A stretch of DNA of 64,000 bases, from positions 77,572,059 to 77,636,058 of the forward strand of contig JAKSZU010000016.1 in the NCBI GenBank assembly GCA_026018925.1, written 5' to 3'. The notes below the pieces were generated by a model. That model was not told where the DNA came from, ran no database searches, and saw only the letters and a program-made list of their open reading frames with translations. The DNA comes from Tupaia tana (taxonomy: Eukaryota; Chordata; Mammalia; Scandentia; Tupaiidae). Below, piece by piece: positions 11,350 through 22,640 of the stretch (positions are counted from its first letter, which is position 1; each line of letters begins with the position of its first letter). Position numbers and translations under genes: made by a program.

Positions 11350-12290
11350 GCATATTAAGCTCATATGTAGATTTTTATTTTGTCTTCTTGATAATCTTCC
11401 CTAACATTATACTGTGAAAATTTTCCAACACATGGCAACATTGATTCCCTAACATTTTACTAAACTTGGTGTATTACACATCCATCCATCTGTCCTTCCC
11501 TCCTTCCCTCGATCCATCTTATTCTTGGTTTGCTTCAAAGTAAATTGCAGATGTCAGTGTATTTCCTCTTAATTACTTTAGCATGATTCTCATTAGCTAG
11601 ACTTCACATTTGTTTCTAGACTTTCTGTATAAAATTTACATAGATTAAAATGTACCCATTTTAGTATATGTTCAATGAGTTTTGACAAATGAATATATCA
11701 GTATAATCCAAACCTCTATCAAAACATAGAATACTGGGGCCAACAGTGGCAATTGTGGCATGGTGGTTAAGGTGCTGGACTCTCACATGGTCAACCACGG
11801 TTTGAGTCCTGGACGTGGTAGCTTGAAAATCATACCAGGCATGTGTGCATGTGTGCTCAAAATCCTGAGAAGAGAATAGAGGAGAAGGGATTGCTGTGTA
11901 ACCACCCTACCCAAGGGATGATCTCTCACTTCCCCTCTTTCTGTTTCTCTCCAATGAGCACACATGCCCCATGGAGAAAAAAAATTAAAAAATAAAAAAA
12001 ATATGACACAGAGAATTACTATTACCTCTCAGGTTATGCACTCTTTTGAGTCTGGCTTCTCCTCAACCTGGTGCTTCTGAGAGCCGTTCATGTTTTGTGT
12101 ATACATCAGTAATTCGCTCCTTTCCATTGCTAAAATATATTCAGTTTAACAAGTATCTGCTTGTTTAATGCACCATCTACAAAGAAACATTTAGAATTAC
12201 ATACTGCTGTAAAGAACACACATTGATTATTTTTATAATTTGTTGACACTTAAATATTGGAAGGTTTCACATAAAAATCCAGATTTCTGG
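11350..12290. mobile_element. Old L1M-type sequence split by a SINE
   Basis: 'tagattaaaatgtacccattttag…ttcaatgagttttgacaaatg' before the SINE, and 'ctgagagccgttcatgtttt…atcagtaattcgctcctttcc' after it, resemble an old L1 3' region found in many placentals. The SINE at 11736-12000 interrupts it. Confidence 0.45.
11736..12000 (+). mobile_element. tRNA-derived SINE, L form (older)
   Basis: Head 'ggggccaacagtggc' with an internal near-duplication (ggcaattgtggcatgg), B box GGTTTGAGTCC, 'gcatgtgtgcatgtgtgc', and the tail 'atggagaaaaaaaattaaaa'. Confidence 0.9.
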
Positions 12291-12579
12291 CTCCTCTGAA
12301 GACTGGACAACACCGGGCTCACTTTACTCCACAGCAACAGTGAGCTGGGCTGAGAGACAGGTGCCAACTTTAGACGTGAAATGTGCTCTCTCATTTTCCA
12401 CAGTCCTCACCATTCTCTATTAATCCCATCTGGGAAGCTGAATTCATTCACGTTCCTTGCCTATCCCTAAAGGATATAACTTTCTGATTCCTGTTAAAAA
12501 CTACCAGCTGCTCCGAAGTGATTACGGAATACATTAATGAAGAGAGTGTTTGTTGTCATTGGCTAGATTATGCCAAAGA

Positions 12580-12800
12580 TCCAGCACTCAGAGTCCATAA
12601 GAGTTCTAGGTTTGGAATCAATTATACCTGGGTCCAAATCCCTTCTCTATCTTGTATCCCTCATTGCCATATGGGAATTTTACAAAAAAGCAATTTTAAA
12701 AAATACTCATTTACCAGATGCTCTAGGATCAATGAAATAACATATTTAAACTGTCCAGCACCATTGCTATGGTAGTTTATAATCATCGATGGTATCATTA
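12580..12800 (+). mobile_element. MIR SINE
   Basis: 'tttggaatcaattatacctg', 'ggtccaaatcccttctc' and 'atgaaataacatatttaaac' keep the MIR order in a diverged copy. Confidence 0.6.
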
Positions 12801-13517
12801 TTATCATAAGCTGGTTCTTTACAAGAAAGGAGGTCAACTCATTTTTCATTCCCTCTCTTCAATGAGGCAATTTAAAGCCTCTGAATCTGAGAGAGAATGT
12901 AATGGTGCCTATGGTTTGGAGGGTTTTCCTAAGCTCTGTGTTCTTTTTGCTAATTAGTCACCATCTTAAGCATGAGTTTGGGCCCAAATAGAGGCTATCA
13001 GGAAAGTCTAAAATCATGTACACTGAGCAGAAACTTTCTTCCTCATGTTTTGGAGGACTTGAGACAAACAGCATCAGAGATCTCCAAAGACCATGTGAGA
13101 TACTCAAAAGGATGGAGAATCACAGAGTAGAAAATTCGGAAACAGATCCAACTATTAGTACATATTGGTATCATATTTATCTCAGTGGGGAAAAGACAGA
13201 TGACTCCATAAATGGTAATGACTGGGAAATGATCTGAAGAGACACAAAGTCAAATCTTTATTTCATTCACACTTTACAGTGAAACAAATTCCAGATGGAT
13301 TGAAGACTTAAATATAATCAAACCATTAAAAGAAAGGGTAGGCATATTTTTCAGTAAGACCATGATGAAGAAAAAACGTTAAGGGCTAGTTAAAATTCAG
13401 AATCCATATATAAAAGACATATTTGAACAAATAAAATAAGCAATTTCTGTCTTTGAAAATCAAAAATGAAGTTTTAAAAGATACCAAAAACTGGGAAAAG
13501 TATGCAGACCAAAGGAA

Positions 13518-13723
13518 AAGATCGTTTTTCTTCTTTTTTTTTAATTTTTAAAAATATATTCATTCATTTATTTTAATTTGACCAGAGAGAGACAGAGAGA
13601 GAGGGAGAGAAAGTGGGAAAGCAAGCCACCAGGTCCAGGACTTGAACCGTGGTCGACCATGAGGGAGTGCCCAGCGCCTTAACCACCACGCCACCTGCTG
13701 GTCCCCAAGATCGTCTTTCTTCT
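13518..13723 (-). mobile_element. tRNA-derived SINE, S form, with target duplication
   Basis: Short form: A/T tail, 'ttcatttattttaatttgac', the cagagagagacagag block, then directly the tRNA head (…'gccacctgctggtcc' at 13691-13705). The duplication aagatcgtttttcttct (13518-13534) recurs with one change at 13707-13723. Confidence 0.92.
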
Positions 13724-13729
13724 TAACAT

Positions 13730-14012
13730 AAAGAAATCTTATCAGGAGAAGCAGGTAGCATGGTAGTTAAGGTACTGAACTCCCACGGCCAACCACAGTT
13801 CCAGTCCCAGACCTAGTGGCTTGAAAATCTCAATGGGTGAGAATGGAGGAGAAGGGATTGTGGTGTGGTCATCCCCCCAGGAGGTGATTTCTTACTTTCC
13901 CACCTCACTGTCTCTCTGTCTCTCTCCAGGGAGCACACATGCCCTATGGCAAAAACCTACCAAAAATAAAGAAAGAAAGAGAAGAAAGGAAGAAAGAAGA
14001 AAGAAATCCTAT
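13730..14012 (+). mobile_element. tRNA-derived SINE, L form, with target duplication
   Basis: Head 'gcaggtagcatggtagttaa', body shortened in the 'gcatgtgtgcc' region ('aatctcaatgggtgag'), tail of gaaagaaagagaagaaag. The duplication aaagaaatcttat (13730-13742) recurs as aaagaaatcctat (14000-14012). Confidence 0.88.
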
Positions 14013-14322
14013 AAGTGAGGTTTTTTTAAAAGACCAATCATTCAATAAAAAAAAAACTCAGTTTCCTTCATTTAAGAAGAAGATATAAGTAGCTCTTGAA
14101 CATATAAAAATACGCTTACCCACCATAATTATAAGATAAATGCAAATTAGAAGCACAGCAACATATTTTTAACTTCTAATTGGCAAAAATCAACATGTTT
14201 GATAACAAACGCTGGCCTTGAAATTGTGGGGAAGCAATCACCCTTCTACTTGCCTGTACGTTACCAAATTGATAAACATTTCGAAGAGCAATTTGGCACA
14301 AACTTTTAAAATTAAAAATACA

Positions 14323-14475
14323 TGGGGCTGGATGGCGGCCCAGTGGTAATGCAAGTGGACCCACAAGGAAAATCCCCAGTTTCCTTCCTGGGTCCTCCCT
14401 GTGCCTGCCAGGACCATGCATGTCCATGATTGGGGGTGACGGAAGCTAGATTGCAGTGTGAGGGCCCTGTGGGAG

Positions 14476-14523
<48 letters not shown>

Positions 14524-14545
14524 AGAAATAAATAAACTTTAAAAG
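14323..14545 (+). mobile_element. tRNA-derived SINE, D form
   Basis: Head 'ggggctggatggcggcccag', body 'ggaccatgcatgtccatg', a long (CT)n block at 14478-14522, and the tail 'aagaaataaataaacttt'. Flanking 'aacttttaaaatt' and 'aaactttaaaagtt' are similar. Confidence 0.8.
14478..14522. repeat. (CT)n microsatellite
   Basis: About 22 CT units forming the expanded pyrimidine block of the surrounding SINE. Confidence 0.97.
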
Positions 14546-14551
14546 TTGTAA

Positions 14552-14785
14552 AGGGCTGGCTGCATGGCTTAGTGATTAAGGAAGCTGAATCCTCCATCGG
14601 CAACACTGAGGTTGGAATCCGTGCTGGGCGGGTGTGCATGTGTGCCCAAAAATGGAAGGGAAGGGATTGTGACATGACCACACCCCATTGAGAGGTACTT
14701 TCTCCCTCTCCCTCTCCCCCTCTTTGTATCTCTGTCTCTGTCTCTGACAAGTGCATGTGCCCTCTAGCAATTTTTTTTTTTTCGT
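14552..14785 (+). mobile_element. tRNA-derived SINE, E form
   Basis: Head 'gggctggctgcatggcttag' with A-box-like TGGCTTAGTG, B-box-like GGTTGGAATCC, 'ggtgtgcatgtgtgccc', 'aagggattgtgacatgacc' and 'gtgcatgtgccctctagca', then a T run. Confidence 0.88.
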
Positions 14786-14996
14786 TTTTCTACTGGTGGG
14801 AAGTGTGTTCAGGTTGGGTAAATTCATTTTACAAGCTGCGGTGATGTACAATAATTGAATGTTTAAAATAATAATTGAAAAAATGATGCTAAAAATTTTT
14901 TTAATGCACATGCTTCATGATCCAGCAATTCTACCGGGAAAAGCTATTCTACAGTCTTGAACTTGTGCAGAATGCTGACTTCCTAAGGGGTCTTCC

Positions 14997-15107
14997 AACA
15001 GCTTGTGGAAAACGCATATTATTAAAAAAAAAAAGTACAGATTTCAATTTTTTGCACCGACATGACTCATACTTTAATTGCATTTCCTATGAACTTTTGG
15101 AAGTCCG
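14997..15107. mobile_element. Mariner-like MITE (second copy)
   Basis: 'ggggtcttccaacag' at the start and 'gaacttttggaagtcc' at the end, with 'tttcaattttttgcaccga' inside. Same family as 669-796. It splits the old L1. Confidence 0.6.
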
Positions 15108-15514
15108 TTATGCAAAGGTAATTTTCAGCATTGCTAGTAATAGCAAAATAATAGAGATAGCCTAAAAACTATGAATTAGTGATTATTGAGATAGATTATG
15201 GCACATCCATGCAAAAGAATACTACTATTCATAGCAATATAGGACACTCTCTAAGATAATTAGCAAAATGGGCAGGAGGAGGGGAGAGGGCAGGAGAAAA
15301 GCAGAAGGATGAGCACAGTTTACCTTTGGTGCAGAGGCTGGAGGAGAAGACTAGAGAGAAATGCATGCCTGGCTTGTAAGTGCACGGAGGTACCTGGGAG
15401 GGCACAGAAGAAACCAGGACCGAGAGTTGGCACTGGGAAGTGCAACTGCATGGCTGAGGCTGTATGCCATTCTGTCTATGTGCATGTATTATCTATTCAA
15501 AATTTTTTAATTTA

Positions 15515-16010
15515 AAACATAAACTTAGAAACTGCTATCTCTAGGCCATTTAAACAGGGATGCCTATTTCAGCAGACTGTTACAGAGAGTGTGCAAGCAT
15601 CATTAGAATGGTCCAAATAGATTCCCTTATAACCTGAAATTCTAGGAATTCTTGAAATACATCAACTCTAGCTCATTTCATTGCACTCAAAATGACAAAA
15701 GCATCCTTCTTAGGTTTGTAGAAGTGTAACATGCATTTGGCCTTCAAGTCCCCAGGCTTGTTAACATGGGGCAGGAAGAGACTGTGGGTCACCCAGCCTC
15801 CTGTCACAACTCTGAGCCAGCAGAGCTTCTGTCCACACTGGACAACCACAACTCTGAGGGGCCATCATACACAGGGTTTGGGAACAGAATGTTTCTTGAC
15901 ATAAATGGAATTTGAAGCTATTTTCAAAGCTAGAACGCATTCGTACCGTAATGTGAAGGCATTTTTAGCTTCCAAATGGTAGCTGACATTTGAGGGTTTT
16001 CTATCTGCCA
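15515..16010. other. No gene or clear repeat seen
   Basis: Mixed sequence. The 111-residue minus frame (15865-16200) overlaps a MIR and is not supported as coding. Confidence 0.4.
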
Positions 16011-16195
16011 AGGCTTCAGATGCATTATCTTTTCGAACCCTCACCATAACTATGTGAGGGGGGTGGCCTGCGTTTTCTCCATTTAAAGGTGAAAAAGCTG
16101 AGGCTTGGAGATGTTTGCTAAGACTGCAATGCAGGCTAGCCTGAGAAAGCCCATCCTCTGACCACCCTCCACTGCTTTCTAAATCACACAGTCTG
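16010..16195 (-). mobile_element. MIR SINE (antisense)
   Basis: 'ttcagatgcattatcttttc', 'ccctcaccataactatgtga', 'ccatttaaaggtgaaaaagc' and 'tgaggcttggagatg' follow the antisense MIR order. Confidence 0.85.
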
Positions 16196-16249
16196 GCCAC
16201 TCCTCCTCCAAAGAATATGAACTATATTTCTTTTGTTGTGATTTCCTCT

Positions 16250-16920
16250 AGAACATTAGAGGTTACAGTAAGCAGAATAATAACTTCCCAAAGATGTCTA
16301 TTTATTAAGCCCTAGAACCTATGACTGTGTCACCCCACATGGCAAAGTAGAGATGGAGTTGAAGTGGCTAATCAACTGACCTTAAAATAGGAAAGTTATC
16401 CTGGATTGTTGAGATGGCCCAATGTGGTCACAAGGTCTTTACATGCAGAGGAGGGGAGACAGGAAGCAAGGCCAGAGTGATGTGATGTGAAAAAGACTCA
16501 GTTGCCCATGGCTTGGCTTGGAGATGGAGGGAGGGGCTATGAGCCAGGGTATCTGGACACGCTATAGAATCTGAAAAAGCTAAGGAAATAGCTTCTGCTC
16601 TGGAGCCTTCAAAAGAAACCAGCCCTGATGCCCAGTGAGACCCTTTTCAAACTTCCAACTCTCAGAACTAGAAAATAATCCATTTGTGTGTGTGTGTGTG
16701 TGTGTGTTCATTCATTCATTTATTTTAATTTGACCAGAGAGAGACACGGGGGGGAAGGGCAAGGGGAGTGAGAAAGCAAGCCATAAGATCTGGGACTCGA
16801 ACCATGGTTGGCCATGTGGGAGTGTCCAGCACCTTAACCACCACACCACCTGCTAGTCCCCTCCATTTATGTTTTATGCTATTAAGTTTGTGGTAATTTA
16901 TTACATCAGCAAAAAGTAGA
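16250..16920 (+). mobile_element. MLT1-like LTR, split by a SINE
   Basis: 'gcagaataataacttcccaa…gatgtctat', 'gtctttacatgcagagg', 'ccaactctcagaactagaaa' and, past the SINE, 'tatgctattaagtttgtgg' are in the order of an ERVL-MaLR LTR. The SINE lies at 16689-16860. Confidence 0.75.
16678..16871 (-). mobile_element. tRNA-derived SINE, S form
   Basis: (GT)n at 16684-16707, then 'ttcattcatttattttaatt', the GA-rich block, and the head ending 'ccacctgctagtccc' at 16860. The target duplication is atccatttgtg / ctccatttatg. Confidence 0.9.
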
Positions 16921-17114
16921 TAAAAATTAGAAACTAATATACATGATGACGAGTACCACAGAGAAAAAAGTGGAGAACAAAGAAAGAACCACGCGTGACA
17001 ACAGACACGTCGGTGAGTAAGAGACATGCTGACAGGTGGTTACCGTCCCACAAAAGACAGACAGGAAGGTGAGCTCGGACCCCGCGACAATCCAAGCTTA
17101 GAGAAAAGGTCTAG

Positions 17115-17330
17115 ATCTCTGTTGTCCCATAGACCTTTCTGGAATGATGGCAGTGTCCTAGAGCTGCACTGCCCCCTGTGGTGCCTACTAGTCATGGTGA
17201 CTACCAAACACTGATGTGCCTGGAAAATGGAACTATTTTATTTGATTTTAATTAGTGTAAAGTTATGTAGCCATGTGTTGCTCAAGCTACCATGCTGAAC
17301 AGGCAGCTCTAAGCAACCACACAGTGGGAA
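17115..17330 (+). mobile_element. hAT-type non-autonomous DNA transposon
   Basis: 'gtcccatagacctttctgga', 'gaatgatggcagtgtcctag', 'gcctactagtcatggtg', 'ttgattttaattagtgtaaa'. The block order matches an old hAT MER element common to placentals. Confidence 0.5.
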
Positions 17331-17424
17331 GAGCATGGAAAAAGACTTTCTTCTTGTCAAATGAATCACTCCTTCCCCCCTGCTTGCCTGGGTTGTTCGC
17401 ATCTCTTCTGTAGCAGGGTCAGAG

Positions 17425-17475
17425 TTGACCTTGAAAATCACTCCAGGCATGTGTGCATGTATGCCCATCTGGTTG
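17425..17475 (+). mobile_element. SINE L-form fragment
   Basis: Only the body piece 'tgaaaatcactccaggcatg…tgtgcatgtatgccc' is present. Head and tail are missing. Confidence 0.6.
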
Positions 17476-17656
17476 GTCAGGGACAGAGACCCTGGCCTGA
17501 CCACTTCCAGAGACTTAATCTGCCATGACTCAGTTTTCTTCACTGTGCAGTAGGAAAAAAACAGTCCCCATCTCAGAATGAGTTGGCCCACATGAAGGGA
17601 CTCAGTGCAAGAGGTTATTGCTCCAGGTTAGCAGTAATCAGAAGTGCTTTGCTTTC

Positions 17657-17738
17657 TTTATATCTATATCTATATATTTATATCTACACCTATATATATA
17701 CATATGTATATATACATATAGGTATAGATATATCATTA
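17657..17738. repeat. (TATA/TATC)n AT-rich microsatellite
   Basis: Interrupted run of tatatctatatc and tatacatata units with internal dyad symmetry. Confidence 0.9.
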
Positions 17739-17896
17739 TTTATTTAATTTTACTTTTTTTTTTAATTTGACCAGATTGAAAGACAGAGAGAGAGAGAGGG
17801 AGAGAAGAGAGAGAGAAAGTAAGAAAGCAAGCCACCAGGTTCGGGTCTCAAGCCACAGTCGGCCGTGTGAGAGTCTAGCATCTTAACCACCACGCC
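17738..17896 (-). mobile_element. tRNA-derived SINE, S form, 5'-truncated
   Basis: Tail 'atttaattttactttttttt', the GA block, then a head that stops at 'ccaccacgccaat', a few bases short of the usual ctgctggtcc end. Truncation at the tRNA end fits incomplete reverse transcription. Confidence 0.85.
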
Positions 17897-18054
17897 AATT
17901 TCTCTTAGTGTTTCTGTCTCCAAACTCAGTGGGGAGCTCCTGAACCAAGTTCTCATTCATCTTGGTTCCTCTCCTTTTTACCAGCTTCTAGCAGAACACC
18001 TGACACATGGTAGGGCCTCCATGTAGTATTCGAATTGAATCCATTGAAATCCAA

Positions 18055-18300
18055 ATGCCTTTTTCTTTATGTTTATTTATTTACTTCTTCCATGAAAGAG
18101 CGAGCAAGGAAGAGAGAGAGAGAGCGAGGCACCCCCAGCAGAGTCTTCACAGTGTGATTGGCCCAGGCCCAGCCAGTCTGGATCACAGACCTAGATCACA
18201 TTGTGCCTGACGTGCACAAGGCAGCCTCAAGATGCAAACCTGGGTCCTCAGCATGGGGGCCCACAGTGTTGTGTAACATCTATGCCACCAGCCAGCCCGA
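18055..18300 (-). mobile_element. tRNA-derived SINE, D form
   Basis: 'tttatgtttatttatttac' tail, gagagagagagcgaggc block, 'gcaaacctgggtcctcagc' (B-box side) and head 'tatgccaccagccagccc'. Confidence 0.75.
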
Positions 18301-18428
18301 AAGCCCTTACGTGCTGACTGTCATACGTGTGATTTTAAGTATCACGTTTGCAGAGACCAAGAGCACTGCTGTGAGAGGTATTCTCCTGTGGCGTAAGCAG
18401 GCTGGATCCCATGGGCCTGGATGGGCAA

Positions 18429-18724
18429 TTTAAAACGTGCCTAGAGGGGCCAGCAGGTGGTGTGGTGGTTAAGCTGCTAGACTCTCACATTGCCAACCAC
18501 AGTTCGAGTCCCAGACCCAGCAACTTGAAAACCACTCCAGGCATGTGTGCATGTGTGCCCAGAATCCCAAGACGAGAATGAAGAAGAAGGGATTGCAGCA
18601 TGGCCATCCCCCCAGGGGTGGATTTCTCACTCTGTTTCTCTCTCTCTCTGGCAAGCATATGCATCCTATGGCAAAAAAAAAAAAAAAAACTAAAAAAAAA
18701 ATTTTTATTTAAAAATTGCCTAGA
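18429..18724 (+). mobile_element. tRNA-derived SINE, L form, with target duplication
   Basis: Head 'ggggccagcaggtggtgtgg', B box AGTTCGAGTCC, 'gcatgtgtgcatgtgtgccc', 'ggcaagcatatgcatcctat' and a long A tail (18673-18700). The duplication tttaaaacgtgcctaga (18429-18445) recurs with two changes at 18708-18724. Confidence 0.95.
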
Positions 18725-18797
18725 ACCTCTCCTCTCCCTATCACCATCCCCATCCCAAAAGCTGCCTCTCCTACAAGCCCCTTCCCTGTAATATCTT

Positions 18798-18800
<3 letters not shown>

Positions 18801-18836
<36 letters not shown>
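18801..18836. repeat. (CA)n microsatellite
   Basis: About 18 CA units. Confidence 0.97.
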
Positions 18837-18838
<2 letters not shown>

Positions 18839-18966
18839 GTGGGTTGGGGGACTCTCACTCTATAATTAGCAAAGAAGACTTTTTTAAATCTGTGAAGAAA
18901 GACATGAGTTAACTTAAATTCACACTGAACAAGGAAGCACAGAGCTGGCTGTAACTTAGCGGTTAT

Positions 18967-19020
18967 TCAGTGATTCTTAACCTTCCTGCAGCTTAGGCTC
19001 TGTTGAGGAGCTTTTAAAAA
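18967..19020 (+). mobile_element. MER5-like hAT end fragment
   Basis: 'cagtgattcttaaccttcc' followed by 'gaggagcttttaaaaa' resembles the start of a MER5 element. The L1 tail at 19033 interrupts it. Confidence 0.5.
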
Positions 19021-19138
19021 ATAGCAATGGAATATCTTTAACTTGACTAATATGTGCGGTATTCGTGCTAAAATGTGTACTGTAAAGTTGTACAGTGATT
19101 AAAAACATAAAGAAAGAAAAGAAAAAATAGTAATGGAA
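19016..19138 (+). mobile_element. Very short 5'-truncated L1 3' end with target duplication
   Basis: The body (19033 to about 19115) matches the last stretch of the L1 3' UTR seen at 48180-48270 ('aatatcttt…acttgactaatatg', 'tacagtgattaaaaacataaag'). It is bounded by aaaaaatagcaatggaa (19016-19032) and aaaaaatagtaatggaa (19122-19138). So it is a complete L1 insertion event of only about 80 bp. Confidence 0.8.
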
Positions 19139-19224
19139 GCAGCCTCTCATTGCAGCAAGGGGGATGGGTGTAAATACCTGGCCCCACCAGTGCCTTCAAA
19201 GCACTTGAACAATTTGCAGCCAGG

Positions 19225-19580
19225 ACATGAAGACACAAAATTAACCATTAGCCATTTTATTTATTTGTTTAATGTTTATTTCATGAGTGTGACAGACAGA
19301 GAAGTCCTCTTAACAGGGTCCCACAGTGTTGGTCCCCCACAGCCTTCCCACTGGCATGTGCCCCTCACTCCCCAAGATGCACAGGCCAACCAGGGAACTG
19401 AACCCATGAACAACGTTGTTGGAACAGCGCTTCACCACCGAGCCACTGAGCTGGCCCTGCCATTAACTATAACCATTGTTTTCAAGTGAACAATTCAGTG
19501 GTGTCTCATACATTACTATGTAGTTCCAAGACATTTCCATCACTCCAAAAGGAAGCCCCCAGCCCATTAAGCAGACATCA
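19225..19580. mobile_element. Old L1M-type 3' fragment split by a SINE
   Basis: 'aaattaaccattagccattt' before the SINE and 'gtgaacaattcagtggtgtc…ccaagacatttccatcactc' after it are a known old L1 3' pattern. Confidence 0.5.
19258..19458 (-). mobile_element. tRNA-derived SINE, D form
   Basis: 'tttgtttaatgtttatttc' tail, 'acagacagagaagtcctctt', 'gggaactgaacccatg' (B-box side) and head 'accgagccactgagctggcc'. Confidence 0.75.
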
Positions 19581-21190
19581 CCTTTGTTCCCCAAAGGTCC
19601 AACTTTGCCAGCAGCTCAGTGAGGAAGCCCCAGGCTGTCCCTTGAATTCCAAACCCAGGGACACAGCTACCTTCTCCTTCTCCTCCCTGAGACAGTCACT
19701 ATGAGGAGTGGCTGCTTCAGCCCTAATCCACAAATCAGTGCCAATCTCGGCTAAGTGTTCTGATGCACACAGGCCCCTCATTGCCCCCACAAAACCTCAG
19801 AAAGTTAATGCAGGGCAGATAGAAACTGGTCAGCCTTCAGCCATTTTCAATCTTGGGAACCTCCAAAAATAGCTAAACTCTAATGCATATTTCAGGTTCA
19901 ACTTGTTTATTTTCCCTCTGTTCACGCCAGCAAGCTAATTTCCCCAGAGGGGGAGGAAAGCAAAGGCTGTTGCCAGAAAACAGGAAAATCAGCTTTAGCT
20001 TCTCCCTTGATTGCCCCTGGGGAAATGCCTCCAGGGTTCTACAGCCCAGGCTCTCCAAGAGACAGAGAGAGCGAGGCCTTCCTTCTCCAAGGGCAAGGGG
20101 TTCCAATATGCCCGACTCAGAAGCCCAGCAGTGCCTGCTCTAGACAGGGGCATGCAGGCCTTCTTCAATTGCAAGGGGAGACACAGAAGACAGCAACTGG
20201 ATACACATTTCCCCTCTCCTACAGCAGGGCAGGGGAAAATGAATAAGAAAGAATTATCATGGTTTAAATTCCAAAGAGGGACCCTATAACCTGGGGTCTG
20301 CACAGTTAGGGCCAAAGGAGAAGTGATGTTGGATTGAACTTGAACATAATAATTGCAGAAAATTCTACTATTTCTATGTATTACTATCACAGAAATTCAA
20401 TTATATTTGGCCAGAATGGAGGAACCCCTGAGTTCTCCACTCTTTCATGCTGACAATTTGTGAATCACCTTAAAACAAAAAGGGTAGTAGGCCCAGGCAT
20501 CCACATGGACTTTCCTTCTGCTGAGGGGCTTCTCAGTGAGGAGTACCCTGCCACCCCCAGGTCCTCACTGCCTAGAGTGTTTTATGGGTGTGATGGAACC
20601 TCATTCTCCTTGAATCTATAAGGATTTTATGACTCAAGAACCCCAAGATGAGGTGCAGAACTTGGCTCCGAAAAGAACAAGATGGTCAGAAAATGCCTGG
20701 CCGTGGTTCACGTCTTGGAGCTTCATCAAGGCCTGGGCAGCCCAGAGCTCTTCCCTTCCTCTCTCAACTGCAGAGAATCAAGACAGTAAGATGCCACCCA
20801 GACATTCACAGAGGAAAGAATTCGATCCTCTAGACAGCCTGGCCAAATGGTCTCCTTTGAGATGAGCATGAACCACCACACTGCTTTTTCCTGTGGAGTA
20901 TCTTGAATTTACAGAGATGATGAAGTAACCAAAGCCACCAGAATCTACAGTCATCCATCATTTTCCTAGAAACATCCTAGAAGGCAAGAGAAGAAAGGTT
21001 CTAAGATCTAAGCATGGGAACAAAAGAAGAGGCGAATGCCAGGGCAGGCAGATCCTGATTGGATTTTTTTCTGCATTTATATTATTGAACACACCCTATG
21101 TGTACGATGCTGCACTAGTCACATCCCTCTGCGTGGATTCTGTATGGAAGGCATTCCTATTCCAGTTTTGGCAAGATCTTGTGAATCAGA
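19580..21190. other. Repeat-poor stretch, no gene recognised
   Basis: Several overlapping frames on both strands (for example 19995-20390 minus and 20629-20865 plus) lack recognisable domains. I see no interspersed repeats, which leaves room for conserved noncoding DNA or an unrecognised noncoding transcript. Confidence 0.35.
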
Positions 21191-21193
21191 CAG

Positions 21194-21404
21194 GTTTTGT
21201 ATTTTTTTAAAGAATTATTTTTATTTAACTTTATTTATTCATTCTTTTTTTTTTTAATTTTACCAGAGAGAGACAGAGTGAGAGAGAAAGAGAAAGTGAG
21301 AAAGCAATCCACCAGGTCTGGGACTCAAACCATGGCCAGTCACATGGGAGTCCAGCACCCTTAACCACCACACCACTTGCCAGCCCCCTGTGTTTTGTAT
21401 TTTT
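21194..21404 (-). mobile_element. tRNA-derived SINE, S form, with target duplication
   Basis: Tail 'ttctttttttttttaatttt', GA block, head ending 'cacttgccagcccc'. The duplication gttttgtattttt stands at 21194-21206 and 21392-21404. Confidence 0.92.
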
Positions 21405-22180
21405 AGTCTTAAGCTACATGTGAAGAAATATGGCTCAGAGGTTCAACCTCCCCAAGGTTAGTTAGGTATCCACCTTTGAATTCATTTCCAAAGTTGAATG
21501 AGCTCTTCTTGCTACGCTGCTCAGAAAGAAGTGGAAATTCCAGGAAAAATCATAGCACCATTCTCGATGTGGTTCCACAGGGCAGTTTCTTTTCTAGTTC
21601 TGAGAGTTGTTCCCAGTGCCAGGGGGAGGCATTTGCTTTCCTCTCCCTTGTCACTTCTCTGCCTGAACACCTCATTTGGCTCCTCTTAGGAAACAGTGCA
21701 GGATGGAGAGATGCACTCTTTTTGGAATCTGACAACATCTAAATGAAAAGTTTTCCTCCAGTAATGGCCAGTCAAGATGAGCCATGGCTACTCCTTTCTT
21801 GCTTCTAAGACATTTTGTGTCTATTCTACCAACACTGTTGTTCTAGACAACTTTGTCCTAAAGAGCAGGTAGCTCATATGTGTGTGTATGATTTCCCCCA
21901 CTCCTTTGCCCATGGCAGGCATGGCCAACCAATGAGCACGCCATGCAACTGCTTGTGATCTCAGTCTGTCTCCTCTGTTTAGTTAGGATTCTGACGTCCA
22001 TCACCAATCTATGGAAATTTACTTTCCATTTTTTTCTACAGCAGTACTCCATCTGAGTTTGCAGACCCTCATTTGGCACTCGGATAATGTCTCCCCTCCC
22101 TCCCATTAATTTGCTGAATATATGACTCATATTAAAAAAGCAATTCTTCACTATAGACTCTCATTGTGGAATACACAGGT
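21405..22180. other. No gene or clear repeat seen
   Basis: Mixed sequence. Frames at 21476-21742 and 21858-22151 are short and unsupported. Confidence 0.4.
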
Positions 22181-22640
22181 AAACCATTTTACCTAGAAAC
22201 TGCTAATTAAATATGAACAGAATTTGTCCCAGTGTGATTTTATGATAAGTCCACTCCATGCGATTTTCCCTAAGTATTCTGGATGCTTTGCTAATTAAAG
22301 CAAATTGAAACTGAATTTACTTTGAGACTCTGAAGAGCATTTCACATCTTATAAGATAGAAGATGATTCCCAAGGGCATTTTGAAATCAAAGGTACAAAT
22401 GATGGGTTAAACTAAAAGTTTGAGTCTGACTCTTCCTGCCACGCTGGTCTGCGCTGAACATCGGTAAGTTCTGTGATGCAGCAAATTCTACACGAGCTCC
22501 AAGCACATGGGCAGAAGGAGCTGCATTATTTATAGCTTGTGTTGAGCGTTCCTCACAGGCGGATGCACCCGTTCACTGTGACCTGTGTGGGGGCGCCTGG
22601 CCTCCCTCTCCCATCTGCAGTAAGTTAAGAAAACAAAACT
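22180..22640. other. Candidate conserved noncoding element
   Basis: Repeat-free and AT-rich with two homeodomain-type cores ('ctgctaattaaatatg', 'gctttgctaattaaagc'), then a CpG-bearing part (22480-22600). There are no long frames. Regulatory function is inferred from motif content only. Confidence 0.25.

Larger units (their letters stand above)
13090..15515 (+). mobile_element. Old L1 remnant (ORF2 3' part and 3' UTR), split five times
   Basis: Fragments at about 13090-13534, 13707-13742, 14000-14322, 14800-14996 and 15108-15515 read in one orientation and one order like an L1 ORF2 end: 'tggattgaagacttaaatat', 'aactgggaaaagtatgcaga', 'caattggc…caaaaatcaac', 'atgatccagcaattctac', 'gattatggcacatccatgca…aatactactattc'. 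Four SINEs and one MITE have landed in it. All frames are broken, so no protein can be made. The 5' start is not clear. Confidence 0.65.
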